Shown here: positions 11,591 to 22,121 of the stretch, one piece after another | Layout: the number at the start of each line of letters is the position of its first letter | How positions within the stretch are numbered: position 1 is the stretch's first letter | NCBI RefSeq assembly: GCF_051622035.1 | Contig: NC_135355.1 | Coordinates: 620,001 to 684,000, forward strand | Length of the DNA: 64,000 nucleotides | Direction: 5' to 3' | Origin: Arctopsyche grandis | Taxonomy: Eukaryota > Arthropoda > Insecta > Trichoptera > Hydropsychidae | The notes under the pieces: generated by a model | The model's input: the letters and a program-made list of their open reading frames with translations, nothing else | What the model was told of the DNA's origin: nothing | The model's database searches: none | Program-made: the position numbers and the translations under genes

Positions 11591-11718
11591 CAGGTTTTTT
11601 TTTGCACGGGGGGGGGGGGGTTAATGTCCAGAGGATTATGACCGGGGGTATGCGTCCGGGGGGTATGTGTCCAGGGGGTACATTTCCTGATACCATATAT
11701 AATATAATAAATAGTAGA

Positions 11719-13453
11719 TCAATCAAAATCTAATTTTCTGAATGAACCTTGTATCCCTAGCAGATCGTCGTCGAGCGGAAAATTCAATCTCTTCGACTCG
11801 TCCGAAATTTGTTTTTCCTCGTTCAAGAAAGTGTTTTTCCACGTGTCGCTCGTTATTTCCTCGTACCATTCGTCTGTAAGCGATACAATCGACATTACGA
11901 AATCAACCATGATTTATATGTATGTAATAATGTATTATAATATACCATTGAGTGCGTTTAAGGATCTCTCAAGTCCACCGTACTCTGTCGGAAGAACATC
12001 TTTCGAAATTTCCTTATGCAAATCGTCCAAGGTTAAGTGGCATTTTACTCTCGAGGCCAATTTGGGTTTTAGCGCACCCTTCAAAAGGATTATTAATTTA
12101 TCGACGAACGGCGGAGCGTTCAAAATGTGAATACCCGCAATTCTCATCCCGTAAGCTTTCTGTAAAATTAAAAACATATCTCATTGTAAGTGTGGTCGAT
12201 TCAATTTTATCCACAATATATTTTTTTTAAATTTTACCTTATTGACGATTTCGGCGTTTTTTATAAGGATCGGATTGATTTTCGTAAAATGACCCCATTT
12301 CATGTTACTTAAATCCAATATGTACCTATCAGACAAACAGCAGTCGGTTTTGAGACGGTATTCGGCGAACTGAGGAAATATTTCAAATGTGAATTTTAAT
12401 TTATTTCAAAAAATTCTGTATTACATATATTATATAACACTCAAAATTTAATTTAACGTGGTAAAACCAGATTCCTTTTACTATTATACAATAAGCGTGA
12501 ATTCAGATGAAATTTACCCAATTCATCTGCATGCAAATGAAAACAATATAAAATGAAAACAAAATGCATAAAAAATTGGTTGAGAACATTTCATGATGTG
12601 AAATAGTCGAAATGTTTAGCTATTATGTATGTATATTATTATTTCTATATTTATTTAAGTGCACGAAATAAATTCATAACATTTGCAATAAAAATATTCA
12701 CGAGGATGAGATTAAATTTTAATGCCTTTTTAACATACTACATATCTATGGAAAAGTAAGTTCATCTTAATTAAGATATTTATGTATGTATGGAACGTAA
12801 TGTTTTCAGTGGGCAATCCAGTATTAAAAAAAAATGAAAATTACAATGAAACTTCGTTTGAAATGCGCTTCCAGAGAGAATTCGTTTGGATCACCCATAA
12901 TTTTGAGCACGTTAACTCTGCATAGATCTTCAGTGAGTTTGGGTAAAGGAAACCAGTATCTGAAACATGTCAAAATTCTTATTCCTGTATTTAGAAAAAT
13001 AATACGAATGAGAGGCGGACCAAGCAAACGTACACATTTTTGGAGATCGCGTCGAGTCCCGAATCGATCAAATCACTATATTTGAAAAATTCAGGATTCA
13101 ATATTCGAAGCAAACACCTCATGTCCAATTTGGATTTTACTTTTTCAATCGACATTTTTGTGACGACGAGCAGAGTCGTGATGTCTTTCAAATCTGGAAT
13201 TATTTTTTGGTAATTATCCTCGAGGACTGTACATTGTATGTACATAGTATGTAGTATGCTTGGACAATTTGAGTGTGGTACTCTTTCACTAACCTGGTGC
13301 AGGCTTGGGGAGATGTGGTTGGAGCAAATACCATTTTTGCACTTCCTCCGCCGATTTTTTAAGTGCTTCTTCGCTTGTTTGCAGTTCTCGATAGATTCGT
13401 GAAACTTCATCGGAAGTCGTCACCAGTAAACGATTGTTTGCACGCAAATCCAT
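11719..13453 (-). CDS. CRAL-TRIO domain protein C, complete, six exons
   Basis: Same family and predicted role as gene B. Exons: 13294-13453, 13034-13193, 12845-12959, 12238-12369, 11946-12159, 11719-11873; phases agree, giving about 311 residues. Exon 1 starts MDLRANNRLLVTTSDE and ends VQKWYLLQPHLPKPAP, again exactly 160 bp. Later landmarks are MSIEKVKSKLD, YWFPLPKLTEDLCRVNVLK, YILDLSNMKWGHFTK, GIHILNAPPFVDKLI, LPTEYGGLE and the C-terminal GIQGSFRKLDFD. Compared with gene B, the middle is cut at two different points (160 + 115 + 132 bp versus 217 + 193 bp), so the intron positions have changed since duplication. Sequence identity to B looks moderate, implying an old duplication. Confidence 0.9.
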
Positions 13454-14169
13454 GTCTGTCAAAGGAAACGTTTCACTCTAAGGTTTGCAGATCGACTGAT
13501 TCATTTAAATCACGTCTCGATACAGATATCAAAGCAGTTTTCCTTCGCTTTATTGTTCACAATTATGTCAATCTAATTATGGGAAGCAATTATTTGCACT
13601 GAGGTGAAGATCAAATGCGGGGAGCAGGTGCATTGTCGAGATGTTCATTGTTTTGCTATATTATCAATATTACACTTACACCGATTGGGGAATATATAAA
13701 TATGTACTACATATGTATGTACATACATAGCCAAAATATACGAATGCACTAATTTCAGGACAATGTTGCACATATTTTAGAAGTAACGGTATATTATTTA
13801 AAGGTATTTGAAGCAATAAGTATACGTAAGTATATACATATGAGCAGAGACAATACTCTGAAGTCGGAATCCATCGATATTCGTAATTATTTCTAAGATG
13901 ACTGATTCCAGGTAGAGTTAACCGGACACTATAAAAAACTCCAGATATATACATACATATGTAAATATGTAAGTACATACATACATACGTTCTTTTATAT
14001 TATATGTCCCTGATTCACATATTCTATTATAATTATCACACTGAGCATTATAAGATTTTTTTTTATTTATTCAGAATAAAAAGATGAATATTTATTATTT
14101 ATTATTATTATCTTAAGTCAATTATAAACCGTTAGAAATTTGACTATAATAGTATTTTATATTTGGTTA
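13454..14169. other. Spacer upstream of CRAL-TRIO gene C
   Basis: Promoter side of gene C, then AT-rich sequence with TACATA/TATGTA microsatellites (about 13700-13730 and 13950-13990). No gene or named repeat was seen. Confidence 0.4.
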
Positions 14170-14512
14170 TCTTTATATATAAAAATCAATGTTTGTCTGT
14201 TTGTCTGTCGCGTATGCGTTCCTATACCATTCAACCGATTGCGATGAAACTTACGAGAGTTATTGTGTGCATGTCCGCGATGGTTTCTGTAAAAATCGCC
14301 CAAAACGGGAATGAGTGGCATTGCAAAGCAATAATTTCAAATTTTTTCGCATCGCGACCTGCGTTGTTAGGGTAAAATAAACAAACAATTGAAATAAACA
14401 AGCAATTTCCAATGTGTTCGCTGTCTGCGTTTTTCCGAAAAATGGGAACGGGAACGGAAACGGGAATTGCATGCGTTATTGTGGCGTTTCAACCCATGCC
14501 GGGTTCAGCTAG
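14170..14512 (+). mobile_element. Short non-autonomous Helitron
   Basis: Starts TCTTTATATATAAAAATC and then carries GTTTGTCTGTTTGTCTGTC. It ends with a small hairpin AACCC-atgcc-GGGTT, three bases, then CTAG. The flanks are A on the left and T on the right, the expected A|T insertion point without target-site duplication. 343 bp, non-coding; it relied on RepHel supplied elsewhere. Confidence 0.7.
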
Positions 14513-15249
14513 TAAGTCTATAAAATATAAGTGAAAGTAAGAATAGGTTAGTATTTCCAATGTACATAAATAATAGGAACTAAAAATGTAATGTGTAATG
14601 TTAATTAAATTTTTTTACATTACATTTCACATTACATAAAAATGTAATGTGAAATGTTGTTAATAAACGTATGGACAATTATTACATAGATTCATTAAAA
14701 TTAAAAAAAAAATGCTTATGAAATCAAATTAAAAATTAGTTTAATTTATTTATTCATTCATTTAAGTAATAAGTAGGTACATAGTTCGATTAAGTATTGT
14801 TTACTTATAATTTTTGTTTGGTAACCAATAAATAGTAAGCAGTGTGTAGACTCATTTCCCTATTATTAATTACCTTCAATGACAATAACGCAACGTATCA
14901 TATCGTATCGCTTGCGATTTTACCTTGTATGTGGAATGAACCGGTTATGCACCGCAACCGGTTCGATAATATGACCTCAGCATTGCCGTTGAAGCGACTC
15001 GACCTCGGCGATAATACAAAATTCTAAATTCTTTTTTTTTCTATATTATCACACATTTATTGTTTTCACATCATGCTTTCGTGGCCTGACAAGTGTTACC
15101 CCAACACGTCACTTCAAAATAGGAATTCGAGTCCATCACGTCATTAACGCATAATAAATAAATCATGAATTCGTTTTAATTCGTATTTTTTTACGCTATC
15201 ATTTTAATTATATAATATATCTATGTATAATAAACAGTGTTTGGAATAG
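14513..15249. other. AT-rich spacer
   Basis: Contains near-palindromic (A)ATGTAATGTGAAATG / CATTTCACATTACAT blocks at 14587-14660. No gene recognised. Confidence 0.4.
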
Positions 15250-15254
15250 TCAGT

Positions 15255-15498
15255 TTACGGAAAGAACGTGTACAGAAAAATCTGTCCTGTGACGAATGCG
15301 TTTTGCCAACGGTGAAGCATCCTTCAGGATGATGGTGTGGGAATGTTTCTCTTACTTTTGGGTGGGCTAGTTTGCTTTTATTGACGGAACAAAAATATAT
15401 TAATAATGAACCACTTCCCATCTATAGAAATGAATTGCTCGTATAACACACAGAGTATTTTCCAAGAAGATTTGTCACCGTGCCATCGCACTTAATCC
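15255..15498 (+). pseudogene. Tc1/mariner transposase fragment
   Basis: Reading + strand frames in turn gives CVLPTVKHPSG, then MVWECFSYFWVG and FAFIDGTKIY, then IFQEDLSPCHRT. These match, in order, the Tc1-family catalytic-domain landmarks (PTVKHGGGSVMVWG, then FIDG, then FQQDNAPCH). At least one frame change and one in-frame stop are present. The second catalytic Asp region (QQDN) has become QEDL. No inverted termini were found, so this is an internal relic. Confidence 0.72.
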
Positions 15499-16325
15499 GT
15501 ATGTTTATAATTTTTAAATACCTTATATCCTAGGTAACAATTTAAATGCAAAAATATTGTACAAATTAATTGTTATTATTTTTAGGTGAAAGAGTTTATT
15601 AATATAAATGGAATTTCGACGTTGGAATATATTATATATAATATAATATTATATATTATATATAATATAAGGATTCACCAATAATCACATGGAAAATTTT
15701 TAAAATGAAGAAGTTGTATGAAAAATCGACAGATGGTGTACAATGATATATCGATTTATACAATATTATAATATTATATATTATAATAAACTTATTTAAT
15801 TGTAAAAGCAATATTTACAATATTTAATTGTAAAAACAATTTTACTCACATATGTACATATATGTAAATGTTCAAAGAAATTTCAAATTATCTTAAGTAA
15901 TACAAAATTCAATTGAATGAATAAATAAAAACAGACATGTACATATGTAGGATGTCATTAATTTTTTTTTAAAAATTACTCCTAAACTGAAGAACATCAT
16001 CATTTAACAATTCTAACAATTTGTATGAATGCGAGGAAATCCTAGCAGGTTGGATGGTTTTTGGCCAGATATATGTATGTATTTTGAACATATTTTGTAA
16101 CCACAAGAGCAAATATTGTTTTTAGCCGCTAAGAAATAAATTTAAATTAACTAATTTGCAAATTATCATGAAATCTAATCATTTAAGTATCAATTTAAAA
16201 GCAACTATTTTTAACAATATCGCCGGTTAACCAAACATCAACTTTTTTTTTTGTTGTATCTAGTGATAATTTTCTATTATGCATTTTTTTAAGTATATAC
16301 ATATGCTACATTTCAAGTGTATCCT
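15499..16325. other. AT-rich spacer with ATAT palindromes
   Basis: Perfect or near-perfect TATATTA/TAATATA palindromes at about 15627-15672 and 15760-15787. No gene was seen. Confidence 0.4.
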
Positions 16326-17025
16326 TCCAGTTGTAATATATTTTGACTAATTGGAATATATTCCATCAAACTATATTAAAACTGAAAATACAGTTTAACT
16401 ATAAATTGGTACCAGGTTAGATTTTTGTGAAAACGTCACTCAACTTGTAAATTGAGTTGGAAAGTCACATTTTTATTGTGAACACATTCTTAGTGTTGTC
16501 GTAATACGGTTCCAAATCATTACCCTTATTGGTAATATCATATTAAACAAGCTTCTATAATATACCTTGTTTGTACCATGCTTGTCCATCATCATTGCTA
16601 ATCAATTGATAGTGGATTCTACAATAATATCGTTGGATATCTCCTAGAAACAGTTGTTTTCGTCTATTTCGTCTATATAAATATAAGTAGATACGTATAT
16701 TATATCAGCAAGGCCTAACAGGTCAACCCCAATGTGCCGCCCTAGTCAATTATAAACGTCGATAACAATATATGTAAATGTTCCAGTTGTAATATATTTT
16801 GACTAGTTGGAAAACATTCCATCTAGCCCACATAAGTTGATTCATATGGCGAATTACACCCCAACTGGTCGAAATATATTACAACTGAAAATAAAGTTAA
16901 ACTATAAGTTGGTACCAGGTTGGATGAGGAGGTAAGGTCTTCGTGAAAACGTCACTTGACCAGTAAATCTAGTTAGTAAGTCACATTTTTGTTTTGAACA
17001 AATTTTTAGAGTTATCTTAATGCAG
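16326..17025. repeat. Repeat pair built around an inverted repeat (CAGTTGTAATATATTTTGAC)
   Basis: Blocks 16326-16505 and 16779-17025 share CAGTTGTAATATATTTTGAC, ATAAnTTGGTACCAGGTT, GTGAAAACGTCACT and AAGTCACATTTTTnTTnTGAAC in the same order and orientation. In the second block the first motif recurs inverted as CCAACTGGTCGAAATATATT (about 16863), giving a stem of about 27 bp. This resembles a small MITE present in two copies. Between the blocks, 16690-16760 is a fragment of the SINE-like tail found at 24296-24705. Confidence 0.6.
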
Positions 17026-17267
17026 TAGGTACTCATTGGTAATACCTAGCAAATATTAACGCATTATTGAATTCTAATGCATTCGTGAAAAATCAGACCT
17101 GTCAAAACCCAATTGTTATACATATTATAACTGTCTCACATTTTTAAAAGTGTATTTGCGCTTGTAAACACATGTATAATTTACTAGTTGAATTGTATTC
17201 GAATATTTATTGACATACATACAACGCCAGTTGGAATATATTACACTTCGAATGTAACATATACAGT

Positions 17268-17482
17268 CAGAGAAATGTTATAATAATATAAGTGGCTTTA
17301 GGCGTTATAAATGACGATTGTCCACAGACATTCCTAAATAATTTTAGAATCAGTCGTATTTGATGCTTGGTGCTCGACGTGCATATGTTCGATAAAAACT
17401 TCCTGGGCAAGTGCATCGTTAAAAATTGCACAATGCATTAAAAAACACAATAAATAACACGGTATACATTTTTATAAGTAAT
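17268..17482 (+). repeat. Truncated second copy of the THAP-transposon 5' end
   Basis: Starts with the same CAGAGAAATGTTATAATAAT terminus as the element at 17529. It repeats its first ~210 bp, including GTCGTATTTGATGCTTGGTG and GGCAAGTGCATCGTTAAAAA. Its THAP frame has stops. It ends near 17482, about 45 bp before the full element starts. Confidence 0.7.
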
Positions 17483-17528
17483 TAAAGTAAATTCACAACA
17501 TTCAAAATTCCAAATACGACTATGTATG

Positions 17529-18289
17529 CAGAGAAATGTTATAATAATAGAAGAATGTCCACAGACATTTCCAAATAATTTTAGCATCAGTCGTATTTGA
17601 TGCTTGGTGCTCGACATAAATATGTCCGATAAAAACTTCTCTGTTTGTTTATATTACTCGCAAGATGGGCAAGTGCATCGTTAAAAATTGCACGATGCAT
17701 TCAAAAACACACAATAAACAACATGGGATACATTTTTATAAGTAAATTAATCATTTAAGTAACATGTTATTCAATTAACATCGCAGTTTGACAGTTTTTA
17801 AAAGTCTCATGGCGATCGCCCGCTTTCTACATAACATTTCAGGGGTGGCACCAGAGAAATGTAAAAATTATTTTTAAATAAATGTCAAAAAATTTTTCTT
17901 TTGGTGGCGCCGAATACTCAATTATATAAATGACAAATTATTTAAGTTTAATTAATATAAACATCGTTCATTTTAAATTATACATATGTTTGTTGAAACT
18001 CTAATTACACGTTAATTTAAGAGTTCCCAAGGACAGAAAATACAAAAAAGTGGATAAAAATAATCCACCAACTGAGAAAAGAAACGGATTGGCCACCAAC
18101 GCCCAACACCACCACATACTCAAATTGTAAATAGATCTATATCAAAATAAAACTTTAATTTCTGTAGTGAATATGTGATGACCCTGATTGTATTCCGTGC
18201 GCTTTAGCGTAGTTATGGAGACGTGCCGCGTAATATTGAAACAATTTATTTATTCGTAAAGCCGCTTCTATTATTATAATATTTCTCTG
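17529..18289 (+). mobile_element. THAP-domain DNA transposon, internally deleted
   Basis: 761 bp with terminal inverted repeats of about 25 bp differing at one position (left CAGAGAAATGTTATAATAAT, right end the inverse with A for G). TATG stands on both sides, perhaps a 4-bp target-site duplication. 17665-17742 encodes MGKCIVKNCTMHS and then HGIHFYK, the CxxxxC and (F)HF(Y)K start of a THAP zinc finger. It stops at a possible AA|GTAAAT donor where THAP first exons commonly end. The rest of a transposase is missing; an AATAAAA lies near 18140. P-type and Kolobok transposases carry THAP domains; which superfamily this is remains open. Confidence 0.65.
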
Positions 18290-19527
18290 TATGCAGTACA
18301 CTTTCGACCATCCATATTGTTAACAACGGCAAGTAAATCAATCTTGATGCAAAATGGCTACTGACTAGTAACACTATGTTTGTTTTTTATCGTGAATATT
18401 CTTTGCGTTATATTTCACATATGTACATATGTTTAATGAGATATGTTGATAAATAACAAATTCATGGCCCTCCGTCTGTAGAAATACTCGTCAAAAGGTG
18501 TTAAATAAAATTATATGAAATAATATGATACTTACTCATACATACATATGTACATAAGTGAATGACACAGTTTGGATCGTTTATGGTTGCCATCAAAGTT
18601 GGTGTTGGATATTATATAATAGTATGGTAGGGGCAAAATCGCTATGATGTACGTTAATTAGATTTTGGCGGAAGTTGGCGTAAGCGAATTCAGCTCGAAA
18701 GGAGAGCTCTACGAGTCGCCATATAAACTTATGACACTTTGCTTAGATTTATGAGCGATGCACTTGTTCGTTGCCTTGCACTGATTCATTGCCTGTTTAT
18801 GCTTCTCTTTTCATATCTATGCACAATATTTTATGTATGTATATACATATGTACGTATTATCTCGCCTCGCAAATTCCACCTTTTCACACTGACAAAACG
18901 AAATTATGTAATAATGAAGTTTTCGCCGAAAATTTCCCTCGATTGTGTGTGTGTTTTAAGGGAATTTCACTTGATACGAGTGTACGTGTACACGAAACTC
19001 CTTTATAACCTCATCTATATTCATAACGCATTTCTGAAGTAGGTCGACTTTTATAAATCAACGCCAGTTTGTGTGCGCAAAAATAAGTTATTTTTCAGCG
19101 ACTCTGAAAATCCAATTTCGGTTAATAAATAGACTATATGTATTATATCACACATATGTATTATAGTATATACATATCTATAGTATTTACATTGATAGCG
19201 TAGTTGAAAGAGTCTTGGTGTTAGTTGTAAACTTTTATATTTATTTAGCTGCCTGGAACATCAGTAAATTTTATCTGGCGTGTTGACGTGGTCTTTTAAC
19301 ACGTACTTTAATCAGTCCACGTTTTACTTTATCTATGTACATTTGTACTATGTACTTTTGTATAATGTACAATGTATCTACAGTTGACGTATATATAGAT
19401 CTATGTATGTATATGTTACAGTTAGGTAATTTTTTTTTCACAATTTTAAAGCGACCGGAAGTGATACCTTTCCATATACATAGGTCTTCTTTTTTATTAT
19501 TCTTTGGATTTTTTTTATCTCCTAAGC
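18290..19527. other. Intergenic sequence, no gene recognised
   Basis: Mixed AT-rich sequence with TATGTA microsatellites. 19450-19527 resembles dispersed repeat R-C (GACCGGAAGTGATACCTT), into which the hAT element to the right seems to have inserted. Confidence 0.4.
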
Positions 19528-20050
19528 CAGTACTGGTGAACCTATGACACGCGTGTCAAATGTAGCACGTATACAAATTTAGTTAACATGCGAATGATTT
19601 ACCAAATTTTCAGATCGCTCGGTATTGTAATAAAAGTAATATCGGAGAAGAATTGATCAGTTTATCATCATTAGCAACGACAGCAGAAGGAATAGATATT
19701 TGCAATGCAGTTGTAAATACACTTAATATAAAGTAAACAGATCTTTCCAGAATCGTGTCAGGTCGGAGAAGAAAATGCTTTTACCGGTTTATTTACAGAT
19801 CGTGTTGGGCACTCATTTCTGGGCTTTCAAGTCGTGGAAAATTCCTGTGTTGAGAAATTAAGATTTTTTTTGAAAAATGAAAACGCAATTGAAAATCGGA
19901 TTATGTCTGCATTAAAATCAATTGAATATATACATATGTATATTAAAATTGCAAGGTATTAATTAAACAATATTATTGGGATGTTTGATTTAATAAGACC
20001 ACTTGAAGCATAACTAAACATATACATACGATCGTGACATAGTATCCAAT

Positions 20051-21321
20051 AACTCGTAGAAAGCTAGTGGTTAGCGTAAATAATGAATTATCGTCTTCAA
20101 AAATAATCGCAGCCGGCGTTCCGCAGGGGAGCTTGCTTGGCCCATTCTTGTTCTCCATATATATAAATGACATACCTATTCCAAAAAACTGTCACATAGC
20201 CCTATATGCAGATGATACAGCTTGCTTCACAAGTAGCAAAAAACCAGACACTATTCTTAAAAATCTTGAATTTGCAATTAAAGCAATGACTGAACACTTC
20301 ACTAAGTGGAAAATTCAAATTAATCAAACCAAAACAGACGCCATATTCTTTAGTGTTAGAAAGCATAAGCCAAGTTCAGATCTGAAAATCCCCTCTGGAG
20401 AAAGTCTGAAATGGCAGTCAGTAATAAAATATTTAGGAGTAACGTTTGATATAAGAATGAGATGGGCACCTCACATTGAGGAAGCGAAATGCAAGGCGAT
20501 GCGGGGTATATCCTCAATATATCCAATATTTAATCGCCATAGTTCTTTATCAACGCTAAATAAAATAAAATTGTATCGCGCGCTCATATTACCATTATTA
20601 ACCTATGCTTCACCTGTATGGAATAACGCCTCGAATACTAACCTTTCCAAGCTCCAAGTAATACAAAATAAATCCCTAAAAATAATTTATAATACACCCA
20701 TATATACTAACCTGAAAAAAATGCATGCCATATATAATATTCCGTTTGTTACAGACATTACTAACAAACTAACCAGTAGATTCTATGACAGAATCACTAA
20801 TAACCATACTAACACACTTATTTATTTATTTTATTTATTTTATTAATTGAAAAATCAACAGACAGGATGTACAGAGATAGGTATAAAAAAAACAAAAAGT
20901 TAATAAATAATATATGTAACATCCGAGTCCAATAATAGATTTTTACAAAAATGAAAAAGATAAATATAAGGAAAACTTGTGAAGAGTCTCGGTGATTACA
21001 ACAAAATGTCTATACCCTTCAGGTATAAACACAGATTACCTAAACACAATCTGCTTTAGGTCATCGACTTTAGAGAGTCTTTAATTAATATTATGTATTA
21101 GATGTATTATGAACATTTATAAGGATTGTAAATAGGTTTTTGAGCTCTTTTTCCTATTATGCTTTAGATTAAAACTAGAATAATATAATACGGTGATTAA
21201 TAACCAAATTAAATTAAATTGTAAAATAGAAAATGATCAGTAGATCAGTAGCTATTAAAATAGATATAAGATGTATTGTGAACATAATTTCGTAATAATA
21301 AAAAGCATTTAAAAATCAAAA
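20051..21321 (+). mobile_element. LINE 3: 5'-truncated Jockey copy, same family as LINE 2
   Basis: From AACTCGTAGAAAGCTAGTGG onward it is nearly identical, inverted, to the 3' third of LINE 2 (48017-52306). 20067-20819 encodes RT from VSVNNELSSSKIIAAGVPQG through YADDTACF to SRFYDRITNNHTNTL, open throughout. It ends at AAAAATCAAAA (21321). The flanks share ATCCAA, a probable target-site duplication. The coding end is interrupted at 20820-20978 by a fragment of a different LINE. The few differences from LINE 2 imply recent activity of this family. Confidence 0.88.
20820..20978 (-). mobile_element. 160-bp LINE 3' end inserted inside LINE 3
   Basis: Minus-strand copy of the 3' UTR seen at 2098-2258 (shared CAACAGACAGGATGTACA and GTAACATCCGAGTCCAATAA), ending in (AAATA)n at 20820-20845. 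It splits the LINE 3 frame between NNHTNTL and the normal continuation VKSLGDYNK, which resumes at about 20979. ACTT stands on both sides, a possible short target-site duplication. The youngest of three nested insertions here. Confidence 0.82.
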
Positions 21322-22121
21322 TCCAACAACTTACATATATAATATCATAATACAAAACAAAATTTTACAGACGAAAAACCAGATAAAATTTTACTAACGA
21401 AAGAATTTTCCATAGTACTTCAATATAAAGAGTTTTCTTCAAGATTCAAACAATTCAGAAGATTTTAAAAAAACATCATTTTTTTTTCTATATCCAGACA
21501 TTGTGTCGTTCGATACTCTCTACCTGGAGATTTTTGAGTGACTGAATCTGGACGATATGAAAATGCAAATAAATGATTTCCAATCCAGTTCTATTTGGAA
21601 ACAAAAATTTACCGATCTAAAAAATAGCTTAGAAATCATCGAAAATGATCGAGAGTCGAACGTAATTGAATAAAATGCAGAAGAAAACATATGTACTAAG
21701 AACTTGTAATACCATTCGAGTAAATTTAACTGTTTGAAAAAACTAGCGAGGGTGATGTAAAAATGTATAAGATATAATATAAAACATTTGGCTTCAAATA
21801 AACAGCAGCAAAAATTCGCATCAATAAATAATTTTTTGGTATTTTTATGTATCTACTTTTTTATTCAATTTTTTATTATTACATTCAGATTTAAAGTTTT
21901 GTTTTTAGAATATTTTTTAAAGTCTTTTTTATGTCATATTTTCATGTTTATGATTATAGTTTTTATTCAATTAAACTTAACTTAAGCTTAAATAAAATTT
22001 TCAATATTATTCTTTAAAGCTCCTTTTTTTCTTCATTAAAAAATCCTTGGCACGCCTGACAGTCTGTAAATAAGTATTTGGAAATTTTGGCACGCGAACG
22101 TAAAAAGGCTCGCTACCCCTG

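Larger units (their letters stand above)
10930..11688. mobile_element. Foldback-like element with C-tract / G-tract terminal inverted repeats
   Basis: The left end reads AGGAAACATTCCCCCC, then units ending in CCCCC about every 17-22 bp (10938-11010). The right end is the inverse: a dozen Gs at 11608-11619, then GGGGG units (11643-11676) and ATTTCCT at 11682-11688. Both ends contain the CCCCCTGGA / TCCAGGGGG motif and CCCCCCGTGCAA / TTGCACGGGGGG. Inside is a second, smaller inverted repeat (about 11003-11030 versus 11228-11252, TGCCATGGATAAAAAT / TTTTTATCCATGGCG) and a copy of dispersed repeat R-A (from 11270). No coding capacity. No clear target-site duplication. Confidence 0.6.
19528..22121 (+). 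mobile_element. Old hAT element (ZBED5/FAM200-like transposase relic) with nested LINE
   Basis: Left end CAGTACTGGTGAACC; the inverse of the right end starts CAGGGGTAGCGAGCC. The flanking 8 bp are tcctaagc and tccaaagc, a hAT target-site duplication with one mismatch. Transposase relics: EELISLSSLATTAEGIDICN at about 19650-19720, and near the right end IVSFDTLYLEIFE, QSSSIWKQKFTDLKNSLEII (21575-21640) and KFNCLKKLA, all landmarks of the ZBED5/Charlie-like hAT group. Many breaks. The LINE at 20051-21321 interrupts it. Confidence 0.72.

Noticed and set aside
15221-15421. 66-codon minus-strand frame
   Set aside because: Antisense shadow of the Tc1 transposase relic, whose landmarks read on the plus strand.
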